The translations under genes and the position numbers were made by a program. From G025836975 sp040391135 (GTDB lineage: Bacteria; Pseudomonadota; Gammaproteobacteria; Burkholderiales; Burkholderiaceae_B): a stretch of 64,000 nt of DNA. Shown here one piece after another: positions 17,801 to 24,681 of the stretch. The notes beneath the pieces are model-generated. The model did not search any database, had not been told where the DNA came from, and saw only the letters and a program-made list of their open reading frames with translations. The stretch covers positions 1 through 64,000 of the forward strand of contig JBEBYL010000013.1 in the NCBI GenBank assembly GCA_040391135.1, read 5' to 3'. The first letter of the stretch is position 1; each line of letters opens with the position of its first letter.

Positions 17801-18588
17801 CCGGCGAGACACAGAAGGACGTCAGCGCCCCGACGGACGTGTCCATGGATCTTGAACTGGACCTGGGGCCGCGTTTCTACCTGACCGGCTATGGCGTGAA
17901 CTCCGGCCTGGTGGGCAAGCTGCATGTGATGATGGCGGATGGCAAGCTGACCGCCATGGGGGCCCTGCGCACGCGCGGCGGGGCCATCGAAGCTTATGGC
18001 CAGCGCCTGCAATTGCGCCGGGGCGCCATCACCTTCCAGGGCGATATCGCCAGCCCCGTACTGGACATCGAGGCGCTGCGCACGGGACTTGCTGTCGAGG
18101 CCGGCGTGCGGGTGGCCGGCACGGCCAAGCGGCCGCGCATCGACCTGGTGTCGTATCCGGCGGTCAGCGATATCGAGAAGCTTTCCTGGCTGCTGCTGGG
18201 CCATGGCCCCAACGATTCGGGCGGCGACGTGGCCCTGCTGTTTTCGGTGGGCACCTCGTTCCTGGGCAGCGGCGAGCCTTTCTACCGCAAGTTCGGGGTG
18301 GACGAGGTCAGCATACGATCGGGCGACCTGGGCGCGGCGGGCAGTATCCTTCCGGCCGAAAGCGTGGTCAGCGGCCTGGACAGCGGCACCAGCGACATTG
18401 AACGCAAGTTCATTACGGTCAGCAAGAAGCTGTCCAGCGGCATTACGCTGAGCATCCAGCAGGCGCTGTCGGACACGGGCACGGTGGGCAGGGCCAGCTA
18501 CCGCCTGGCGCGCGGCCTGACGGCCGAGGTGACCGCCGGCACGGTCAATGGGCTGGCATTGGTTTACCGCTGGTTTTCCAGGGATTGA
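14869..18588 (+). CDS. tamB: Translocation and assembly module inner-membrane protein TamB
   Basis: 1239 aa, the expected size. A single N-terminal membrane anchor (LLLWLVPPLVLLVVAVCGF) is followed by a long periplasmic beta-rich region of AsmA/TamB type. The C-terminal DUF490 domain (from about residue 880) includes TRGGAIEAYGQRLQLRRGAI and YPAVSDIEKLSWLLLGHGP and ends AGTVNGLALVYRWFSRD. Residues about 235-270 form a charged Lys/Asp-rich insert. TamB spans the periplasm to TamA and is implicated in phospholipid transport and outer-membrane protein assembly. Confidence 0.93.
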   Translation: MMTVLRRLLLWLVPPLVLLVVAVCGFVYWVAATQTGSRWALITAAEQFDGQARGISGTLWKGLQVGDFSMTVPQAVALKLGDFRLQVEWRELWDRRLHVADLSAGSVDLDLLSDPDAQPSSEPFRMPALPLRVAVDRFAVGELHVSQDGKPVPLRVGPLSTALALDENGGQLVLQRLDVEHEMLRAELSGEVVLKALQDPWPVQAQLTTRVVGRGNDSPLCASRYVSTLPARQDAGSKKGRNQAAKNADAGAKGLKTRDDKNKDEATGLEAASDCTLDIQTTLAGTLDALKLAVNGAGQGMSIDVDANLAPRAAFPLKDATAALHLADGSLLESRLDWTSEVVGKVVQDRLQGTLKTEKLDIGRLAGSAIPPAVVNMAANFDVRLHDRDQVRSAEIAIDFADGTRWNKQALAGRLSARIVNEAAPSPVAAIEPPVSGTGPGVQAGAGAEAAAEAVMDQPIWKGLKLAAVEMDLRLGRNRLKADGSLGAADSRLKLDLAAPQLAAFWPDLPGGAQLRGEVSGTVASHKADLTAQYTPAGSKPQEVGSAPVKAHAVLEGGWGTGPSEQDPLEGWRGVVKTLDVEHAGLGVKAAAPARIAFLPAAAAPAWQWQVGDTRIDFLLSSQRVFTLDHKASRGGAGRWETQGAIARLPVSPRLIADLRKKLDPAFRHEEQRGGVKIKSDQGSDLTEIVLALDWKLAFSGALEGQAHIARVSGDLMVPAEPAFPLGLQEFAVNLVARKAGNAVSRLNAEARIVTRDMGRVSASASTLLHASPGGGLFLDPKDAKAVKIDADIDDLGWTSLLLGDAMELGGAVQARVQLQSKPDGSWDTGGTITGSKIRVVRIDDGIRLLDGTLSARLQGDRLILDKLAFPAVLRVTPKEWRTAEWVNTNPDAKGGSLTLSGDWNLFESRGLVNIDLYRYPLLQRSDRYAMVSGKLALDAALPRIAIKGALTADAGWFDLDVLGGIPTVDGDVVVLRPGETQKDVSAPTDVSMDLELDLGPRFYLTGYGVNSGLVGKLHVMMADGKLTAMGALRTRGGAIEAYGQRLQLRRGAITFQGDIASPVLDIEALRTGLAVEAGVRVAGTAKRPRIDLVSYPAVSDIEKLSWLLLGHGPNDSGGDVALLFSVGTSFLGSGEPFYRKFGVDEVSIRSGDLGAAGSILPAESVVSGLDSGTSDIERKFITVSKKLSSGITLSIQQALSDTGTVGRASYRLARGLTAEVTAGTVNGLALVYRWFSRD

Positions 18589-18662
18589 ATTTGTTTTGCC
18601 CCATCCGCGCTTCTTGGGCGCACAGGGGATAAAATACGCGCCAACGTAATAAGGTTAGGGCT

Positions 18663-19226
18663 ATGAGCATAAAAAACGACCGTTGGATCCGGCAGTCGGC
18701 CGGCACTGGAATGATAGAGCCGTTCGAGCCGGGCCAGGTCCGTTCGGTCAATGGCAACCGCATCGTCAGCTATGGCACCAGCAGCTACGGCTACGACGTT
18801 CGCTGCGCCAATGAATTCAAGATATTCACCAATATCAATTCGACCATCGTCGACCCCAAGGCTTTCGATGAAAAGTCCTTTGTCGATTTTACCGGCGACG
18901 TGTGCATCATTCCGCCGAACTCCTTCGCGCTGGCCCGCACGGTGGAGTATTTCCGCATTCCCCGCAGCGTTCTCACGGTCTGCCTGGGCAAGAGCACCTA
19001 TGCCCGTTGCGGCATCATCGTCAACGTGACGCCGCTGGAGCCCGAATGGGAAGGCCATGTCACGCTGGAGTTTTCCAATACCACGCCCTTGCCGGCGAAG
19101 ATCTATGCGGGCGAAGGCTGCGCGCAAATGCTGTTCTTCGAAAGCGACGAAGTCTGCGAGACATCCTATCGCGACCGCGGCGGTAAATACCAGGGACAGC
19201 AGGGTGTGACCCTGCCTCGTACCTAG
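18663..19226 (+). CDS. dcd: dCTP deaminase
   Basis: 187 aa, standard length. Signatures include SYGTSSYGYDVRC near the N-terminus, the active-site stretch CLGKSTYARCGIIVNVTPLE with the catalytic Glu, GHVTLEFSNTTPLP and the C-terminal YRDRGGKYQGQQGVTLPR. It converts dCTP to dUTP, feeding dTMP synthesis. A short gap of 74 bases separates it from tamB. Confidence 0.96.
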   Translation: MSIKNDRWIRQSAGTGMIEPFEPGQVRSVNGNRIVSYGTSSYGYDVRCANEFKIFTNINSTIVDPKAFDEKSFVDFTGDVCIIPPNSFALARTVEYFRIPRSVLTVCLGKSTYARCGIIVNVTPLEPEWEGHVTLEFSNTTPLPAKIYAGEGCAQMLFFESDEVCETSYRDRGGKYQGQQGVTLPRT

Positions 19227-19239
19227 CTGGAGCCATTGA

Positions 19240-21501
19240 ATGAAATTTCGTTTCCCCATCGTCATCATCGATGAAGACTACCGCTCCGAGAATGCCTCGG
19301 GCTTTGGTATTCGTGCCCTGGCCTCGGCCATAGAGGCCGAAGGCGTCGAGGTGCTGGGCGTGACCAGCTACGGCGACCTGAGCTCGTTCGCACAGCAGCA
19401 AAGCCGCGCCAGCGCGTTCATTTTGTCGATCGACGATGAGGAATTCGACGTCGATTCGCCCGAGGACGTGGCCAACGCCATCAAGAACCTGCGCTCCTTC
19501 ATCGGTGAACTGCGTTTCCGCAACGAAGAGATCCCCATCTATCTGTACGGCGAAACGCGCACCTCGCAGCATATTCCCAACGACATATTGCGCGAGCTGC
19601 ACGGCTTCATCCATATGTTCGAGGACACGCCGGAGTTCGTTGCGCGGCACATCATCCGCGAGGCGCGCGCCTACCTGGATGGCCTGGCGCCGCCGTTCTT
19701 CCGCGAGCTGGTCAAGTATGCGTCGGATGGCTCGTATTCCTGGCACTGCCCCGGGCATTCGGGCGGCGTGGCCTTCCTGAAAAGCCCGGTGGGCCAGATG
19801 TTCCACCAGTTCTTCGGCGAAAACATGCTGCGCGCCGACGTGTGCAACGCGGTCGACGAACTGGGCCAGTTGCTGGACCACACCGGCCCCGTCGCCGAAT
19901 CGGAACTGAATGCCGCGCGCATCTTCCATGCCGATCACTGCTTCTTCGTGACCAATGGCACGTCCACCTCGAACAAGATCGTGTGGCATGCCAACGTGGC
20001 GTCGGACGACGTGGTGGTGGTCGACCGCAACTGCCACAAGTCCATTTTGCACGCCATCACCATGACGGGCGCCATTCCGGTCTTCCTGCGCCCCACGCGC
20101 AACCACCTGGGCATCATCGGCCCCATTCCGCTGGAAGAGTTCGAGCCGGACAATATCCGCAAGAAGATCGAAGCCAACCCGTTCGCGCGCAATGCCAAGG
20201 ACAAGCGTCCGCGCATTCTTACGCTTACGCAAAGCACCTACGACGGCGTCATCTACAACGTAGAGATGATCAAGGAAAAGCTGGGTTCCGAAATCGACAC
20301 GCTGCATTTCGACGAAGCCTGGCTGCCGCATGCCGCCTTCCACGAATTCTATAAAGACATGCACGCCATCGGCGAGAACCGGCCGCGCAGCCAGGACGCC
20401 ATGGTGTTTGCCACGCACTCCACGCACAAGCTGCTGGCCGGCCTGTCGCAGGCCTCGCAGATCACGGTGCAGGATTCGGAAACCCGCAAGCTGGACCGCA
20501 ACGTCTTCAACGAAGCCTATCTGATGCACACGTCGACCTCGCCGCAGTACGCCATTATTGCGTCCTGCGATGTGGCGGCGGCCATGATGGAGCCCCCCGG
20601 GGGCACCGCGCTGGTCGAGGAAAGCATTGCCGAGGCCTTGGATTTCCGCCGCGCAATGCGCAAGGTGGAGTCCGAGTTCGGCAAGAACGACTGGTGGTTC
20701 AAGGTATGGGGCCCCAACCGCCTGGTGTCCGACGGCATCGGCAACCGGGACGACTGGCTGCTTGAATCCGGCGACGAATGGCACGGCTTCGGCGACCTGG
20801 CCGAAGGCTTCAACATGCTGGACCCCATCAAGGCCACGGTGGTCACGCCGGGCCTGGATATCTCGGGCACCTTTGCCGAGACCGGCATCCCGGCCGCCCT
20901 GGTGTCCAAATACCTGGCCGAGCACGGCGTGGTCATCGAGAAGACCGGCCTGTATTCCTTCTTCATCCTGTTCACCATAGGCATCACCAAGGGCCGCTGG
21001 AACACGCTGCTGACGGCCTTGCAGCAGTTCAAGGACGACTACGACCGCAACCAGCCCATGTGGCGCATCTTGCCGGACTTCTGCAAAGAGCATCGCCGCT
21101 ACGAGAAGATGGGCCTGCGCGACCTGTGCCAGCAGATCCACGAAGCCTATCGCAAGTACGACCTGGCGCGCCTGACGACCGAGGTCTACCTTAGCGACAT
21201 GATTCCGGCCATGAAGCCGTCGGACGCCTACGCCAAGATGGCGCACCGGGAAGCCGAGCGCGTCAGCATCGACGACCTGGAAGGCCGCGTGACCGGTGTG
21301 CTGCTTACCCCTTACCCGCCGGGCATTCCGCTGCTGATTCCGGGCGAGCGCTTCAACAAGCGCATCGTCAATTACCTGCAGTTCGCCCGCGAGTTCAATG
21401 CCAAGTTCCCCGGCTTCGAAACCTATGTCCACGGCCTGGCCCAGGACATGGGGCCGGACGGCATGGACAGGTATTACGTCGACTGCATCAAGGAAAACTA
21501 A
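19240..21501 (+). CDS. PLP-dependent arginine/lysine/ornithine decarboxylase (biodegradative type)
   Basis: 753 aa fold-type I decarboxylase. The N-terminal wing domain (1-130) is flavodoxin-like. The PLP lysine is K397 in ATHSTHKLLAG, and DTLHFDEAWLPHAAF carries the PLP-pyridine Asp. The C-terminal domain includes GVLLTPYPPGIPLLIPGER. The family removes CO2 from Arg, Lys or Orn for acid resistance or polyamine synthesis. The length and core resemble the AdiA/CadA/SpeC group, but I do not assign substrate specificity. It follows dcd by 13 bases. Confidence 0.9.
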   Translation: MKFRFPIVIIDEDYRSENASGFGIRALASAIEAEGVEVLGVTSYGDLSSFAQQQSRASAFILSIDDEEFDVDSPEDVANAIKNLRSFIGELRFRNEEIPIYLYGETRTSQHIPNDILRELHGFIHMFEDTPEFVARHIIREARAYLDGLAPPFFRELVKYASDGSYSWHCPGHSGGVAFLKSPVGQMFHQFFGENMLRADVCNAVDELGQLLDHTGPVAESELNAARIFHADHCFFVTNGTSTSNKIVWHANVASDDVVVVDRNCHKSILHAITMTGAIPVFLRPTRNHLGIIGPIPLEEFEPDNIRKKIEANPFARNAKDKRPRILTLTQSTYDGVIYNVEMIKEKLGSEIDTLHFDEAWLPHAAFHEFYKDMHAIGENRPRSQDAMVFATHSTHKLLAGLSQASQITVQDSETRKLDRNVFNEAYLMHTSTSPQYAIIASCDVAAAMMEPPGGTALVEESIAEALDFRRAMRKVESEFGKNDWWFKVWGPNRLVSDGIGNRDDWLLESGDEWHGFGDLAEGFNMLDPIKATVVTPGLDISGTFAETGIPAALVSKYLAEHGVVIEKTGLYSFFILFTIGITKGRWNTLLTALQQFKDDYDRNQPMWRILPDFCKEHRRYEKMGLRDLCQQIHEAYRKYDLARLTTEVYLSDMIPAMKPSDAYAKMAHREAERVSIDDLEGRVTGVLLTPYPPGIPLLIPGERFNKRIVNYLQFAREFNAKFPGFETYVHGLAQDMGPDGMDRYYVDCIKEN

Positions 21502-21503
21502 GC

Positions 21504-22772
21504 TTGGCATCCGGCGGTTTTGATGTGGCGGTCATCGGCGCCGGCGCAGCCGGCATGATGGCCGCCGCCGTCGCGGGCCAGCGCGGACGGCGCGTGGTCC
21601 TGATCGAACACGCGGCGCGCCTGGCCGAGAAGATCCGCATTTCGGGCGGGGGGCGCTGCAACTTCACCAATATCGGTACGGGGCCCGCCAATTTCCTGTC
21701 CCAGAATCCCGACTTCTGCCGATCGGCGCTGGCGGCCTACACGCCGCGCGATTTCATCGACCTGGTGGCAAAGCATGGCATTGCCTGGCACGAGAAGCAT
21801 CGCGGCCAGTTGTTCTGCGACAACTCCAGCGAAGAGATCATCGCCATGCTCAAGCGCGAGTGCGATCTTGGGCGCGTCGCATGGCGCATGCCCTGCGCGG
21901 TGCAGGGCGTGGCGCGCCACGAGGATGGCTATCTTTTGCAGACCAGCCAGGGCGCAGTCGCGGCCCGCCAGCTTGTCCTGGCCACCGGCGGGATGGCAAT
22001 TCCGCAACTGGGCGCGACCGATTTCGCGCTGGGCATCGCCCGGCAGTTCGGCCTGAAAGTGGTCGAGCCCCGGCCGGCGCTGGTGCCGCTGGTTTTCGAT
22101 GCCCAGGCTTGGGAGCCGTTCGGATCGCTCAGCGGCGTCGCCCTGGAAGTGGAAATCCAGGCCGAGGCGGAAGATGGCCGGCCCGCCGGTGCTCCGGCGC
22201 GTCGCTCAGGCAAGGGCAAGCGCAATACCGTGTTTTTGGAAGACCTGCTGTTTACCCATCGCGGCCTGTCCGGTCCGGCGGTGTTGCAGGTGTCCAGCTA
22301 CTGGAATCCCGGCGAACCCATCCGCATCGATCTGGCGCCGGGCCAGAACCTGGAGCAAAGCCTGCTGGATGCTAAATCGGGCAGCCGGCAGCAATTGGCC
22401 ACCGTTCTGGCGGGCCTGTGGCCCAAGCGCCTGGCGGAGCAATGGCTGGCCAACGCCGCTACGGCGGGCGGCATGGATATCGGCACGCAGCGCCTGGCCG
22501 ATGTTCCCGACAAGACCTTGCGGGAGCTGGCCGCGAACATCCACCATTGGACGCTGGTCCCCAGCGGAACGGCCGGCTACAAGAAGGCCGAGGTGATGCG
22601 CGGCGGGGTCGATACCCGTGGAATCAATCAGAAAACCATGGAAGCCCGCAATGCGCCCGGCCTGTATTTCATTGGCGAGGCGCTGGATGTGACGGGCTGG
22701 CTGGGCGGCTATAACTTCCAGTGGGCCTGGGCGTCGGGCGCCGCTTGCGGGCGGGCATTGAGCGCCGCCTAG
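21504..22772 (+). CDS. HI0933/YhiN-like NAD(P)/FAD-dependent oxidoreductase
   Basis: 422 aa with a TTG start at 21504, two bases after the decarboxylase stop. The FAD-binding dinucleotide fold is FDVAVIGAGAAGMMAAAVA near the N-terminus. The family motif RISGGGRCNFTN is at about residues 48-59. Later family segments are LLFTHRGLSGPAVLQ and the C-terminal GLYFIGEALDVTGWLGGYN. Members (BaiN, YhiN) are flavoproteins of unclear substrate. The close spacing suggests co-transcription with the decarboxylase gene. Confidence 0.9.
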   Translation: MASGGFDVAVIGAGAAGMMAAAVAGQRGRRVVLIEHAARLAEKIRISGGGRCNFTNIGTGPANFLSQNPDFCRSALAAYTPRDFIDLVAKHGIAWHEKHRGQLFCDNSSEEIIAMLKRECDLGRVAWRMPCAVQGVARHEDGYLLQTSQGAVAARQLVLATGGMAIPQLGATDFALGIARQFGLKVVEPRPALVPLVFDAQAWEPFGSLSGVALEVEIQAEAEDGRPAGAPARRSGKGKRNTVFLEDLLFTHRGLSGPAVLQVSSYWNPGEPIRIDLAPGQNLEQSLLDAKSGSRQQLATVLAGLWPKRLAEQWLANAATAGGMDIGTQRLADVPDKTLRELAANIHHWTLVPSGTAGYKKAEVMRGGVDTRGINQKTMEARNAPGLYFIGEALDVTGWLGGYNFQWAWASGAACGRALSAA

Positions 22773-22844
22773 GCCGGCGTTTTATTTCATTTGGCGTTCT
22801 GCACGCTTTCGAGTTATTCTTTGCGACTGCTGTCACTTACACAG

Positions 22845-23052
22845 AGTGGGAGAGTGTCGATTTTTCGACCGCCGAAGGCGCAATTCGCCCAGAATCGCTC
22901 AGGCACCCCGTACCGCTCGTGGTTTGTTTGGCTGATCGCCAGGCAAGGCAGCATTCTGGAGAGACTCGTTCCGCCCCATGGGCAGGGCTTCGAGCGCCGA
23001 AGGTGAACGCCCGCCATTGCGGGTCAACTCTCAGGCAAAAGGACAGAAGGGC
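22845..23052 (+). promoter_or_regulatory. Tandem glycine riboswitch (two aptamers) upstream of gcvT
   Basis: Two consecutive aptamer patterns are present. Aptamer 1 begins GTGGGAGAGTG, has GCCGAAGG near 22871 and GCTCAGGCA at 22898-22906. Aptamer 2 begins TCTGGAGAGAC near 22955, has GCCGAAGG at 22996-23003 and CTCTCAGGCAAAAGGACAGA ending at 23047. These conserved elements define the glycine riboswitch, which in tandem form normally turns on the cleavage operon when glycine is plentiful. It ends about 60 bases before the gcvT start and fills most of this 338-base gap. Confidence 0.93.
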
Positions 23053-23110
23053 GGTGCCGGCCAGCACTTCGTTGGCTTACGTCGTTCGTTTCCCGTCTTC
23101 CGGAGTCTCC

Positions 23111-24205
23111 ATGTCTTCAGTCTTAAAGCATACCCCGCTGCATTCCATCCACCTCGAGTCCGGTGCCAAAATGGTCGATTTCGGGGGCTGGGACATGCCC
23201 GTGTCCTATGGATCCCAGCTTGAAGAGCACCATGCGGTGCGCCAGGATGCCGGGATGTTCGACGTATCCCACATGTTGAATGTCGATGTGAACGGCAACG
23301 ACGCGCTGCCCTATCTGCGGCGCTTGCTGGCCAATGACGCGGCCAAGCTGACGGTTCCGGGCAAGGCCTTGTATTCCTGCATGTTGAACGCTGAAGGCGG
23401 CGTCATCGATGACCTTATCGTTTATTTCTTCAGCGTCGATGCATGGCGGGTGGTGGTCAATGCCGGCACCGCCGACAAGGACGTGGCCTGGATGCAGCAA
23501 GTTGCAAGCTCCGAAAATTTCGATGTCAGCATTACGCCGCGCCGCGACCTGGCCATGGTGGCCGTGCAAGGGCCTAACGCGCGTGAAAAGCTGTGGTCCG
23601 TGCGTCCCGACTGGAAGCCTGCAACGCAAGACTTGACCCCGTTTACCGGCGCTATGGTCGCCGACGACACGCTGGTGGCGCGCACGGGCTATACCGGCGA
23701 GGACGGCTTCGAGGTTGTCCTGCCCGCCGCGCAGGTGGAAGCATTCTGGCGCGACTTGGCCGGCAAGGGCGTGCGGCCCTGCGGCCTGGGCGCGCGCGAC
23801 ACGCTAAGGCTGGAAGCGGGCATGAACCTGTACGGCCAGGAAATGGACGAGCAGGTCAATCCGCTGGTGTCCGGCCTGGCCTGGACCGTGTCGCTTAAAG
23901 ATGCCGACCGCAATTTCATCGGACGCGATGCGCTGGAATCGGCGGTGGTCGATCGCGGGCTGATAGGGGTCAAGCTGCTGGAACGCGGCGTGATGCGCGG
24001 CCACATGAAGGTCCGCGCGGAGCAGGGCGAAGGCGAATTGACCAGCGGCTCCATGTCGCCGACCATGGGCGTATCCATCGGCATGGCGCGCGTTCCGCTC
24101 GGCGTTCAGCCGGGCGATGCCCTGCAGGTGGAAATTCGCGGCAAATGGCTGCCGGCCGAAGCTGTAAAAATGCCGTTCGTACGCAACGGCAAAATCATTG
24201 CCTAA
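23111..24205 (+). CDS. gcvT: Glycine cleavage system aminomethyltransferase (T protein)
   Basis: 364 aa from the ATG at 23111; the frame is open further upstream, but that stretch is the riboswitch. Family features are MVDFGGWDMPVSYGS with the folate-site segment, AGMFDVSHM, the catalytic-Asp neighbourhood ARTGYTGEDGFEVVLP, and GARDTLRLEAGMNLYG. It transfers the methylene group from aminomethylated GcvH to tetrahydrofolate, releasing ammonia. First gene of gcvTHP. Confidence 0.96.
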   Translation: MSSVLKHTPLHSIHLESGAKMVDFGGWDMPVSYGSQLEEHHAVRQDAGMFDVSHMLNVDVNGNDALPYLRRLLANDAAKLTVPGKALYSCMLNAEGGVIDDLIVYFFSVDAWRVVVNAGTADKDVAWMQQVASSENFDVSITPRRDLAMVAVQGPNAREKLWSVRPDWKPATQDLTPFTGAMVADDTLVARTGYTGEDGFEVVLPAAQVEAFWRDLAGKGVRPCGLGARDTLRLEAGMNLYGQEMDEQVNPLVSGLAWTVSLKDADRNFIGRDALESAVVDRGLIGVKLLERGVMRGHMKVRAEQGEGELTSGSMSPTMGVSIGMARVPLGVQPGDALQVEIRGKWLPAEAVKMPFVRNGKIIA

Positions 24206-24253
24206 TTCACTTCCTGAACAAGAACATCCATTTTTATCAATACGGGGTAAATC

Positions 24254-24634
24254 ATGAATCTTCCTAGCGACCGCAAGTACACGTCCTCGCACGAGTGGGT
24301 AAAAGCCGAAGGCGACCTGCTGATGGTGGGCATTACCGATACCGCGCAAGACCAACTGGGCGACCTGGTCTTCGTGGGCGACGTCAATCCGGGCGCCAGC
24401 CTGAAGGCGGGCGAGACGGCTGGCGTGGTGGAATCGGTCAAGGCCGCCTCCGACATCTACGCACCGGTGGACGGCGAAATCGTTGCCTTCAACGAAGACC
24501 TCAACGATCAGCCCAACCTGATCAACGAAGCCGCCTTCGATACCTGGATCTTCAAGATCAAGCCCGTCAATGCCGCGGATGCCGACGGCTTGCTGGACGG
24601 CGCCGGCTACGAAGCCCTTGTCAACGCTGGCTGA
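24254..24634 (+). CDS. gcvH: Glycine cleavage system H protein
   Basis: 126 aa, standard size. The lipoylated lysine is K63 in ESVKAASDIYAPVDGE. The N-terminal SSHEWVKAEGD and the ITDTAQDQLGDLVFV segment are typical. It shuttles the aminomethyl group between GcvP, GcvT and the L protein. The gap to gcvT is 48 bases and to gcvP 47 bases, fitting a single transcript. Confidence 0.97.
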   Translation: MNLPSDRKYTSSHEWVKAEGDLLMVGITDTAQDQLGDLVFVGDVNPGASLKAGETAGVVESVKAASDIYAPVDGEIVAFNEDLNDQPNLINEAAFDTWIFKIKPVNAADADGLLDGAGYEALVNAG

Positions 24635-24681
24635 TTTTTTTTAATGCCTTTGCTGCGAACCTGTTCTGTTTAGGTTGATTT

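Noticed and set aside
19060..21510. An 816-codon open frame antisense to the decarboxylase and dcd genes
   Set aside because: Shadow of two well-supported genes; sequence resembles no protein family.
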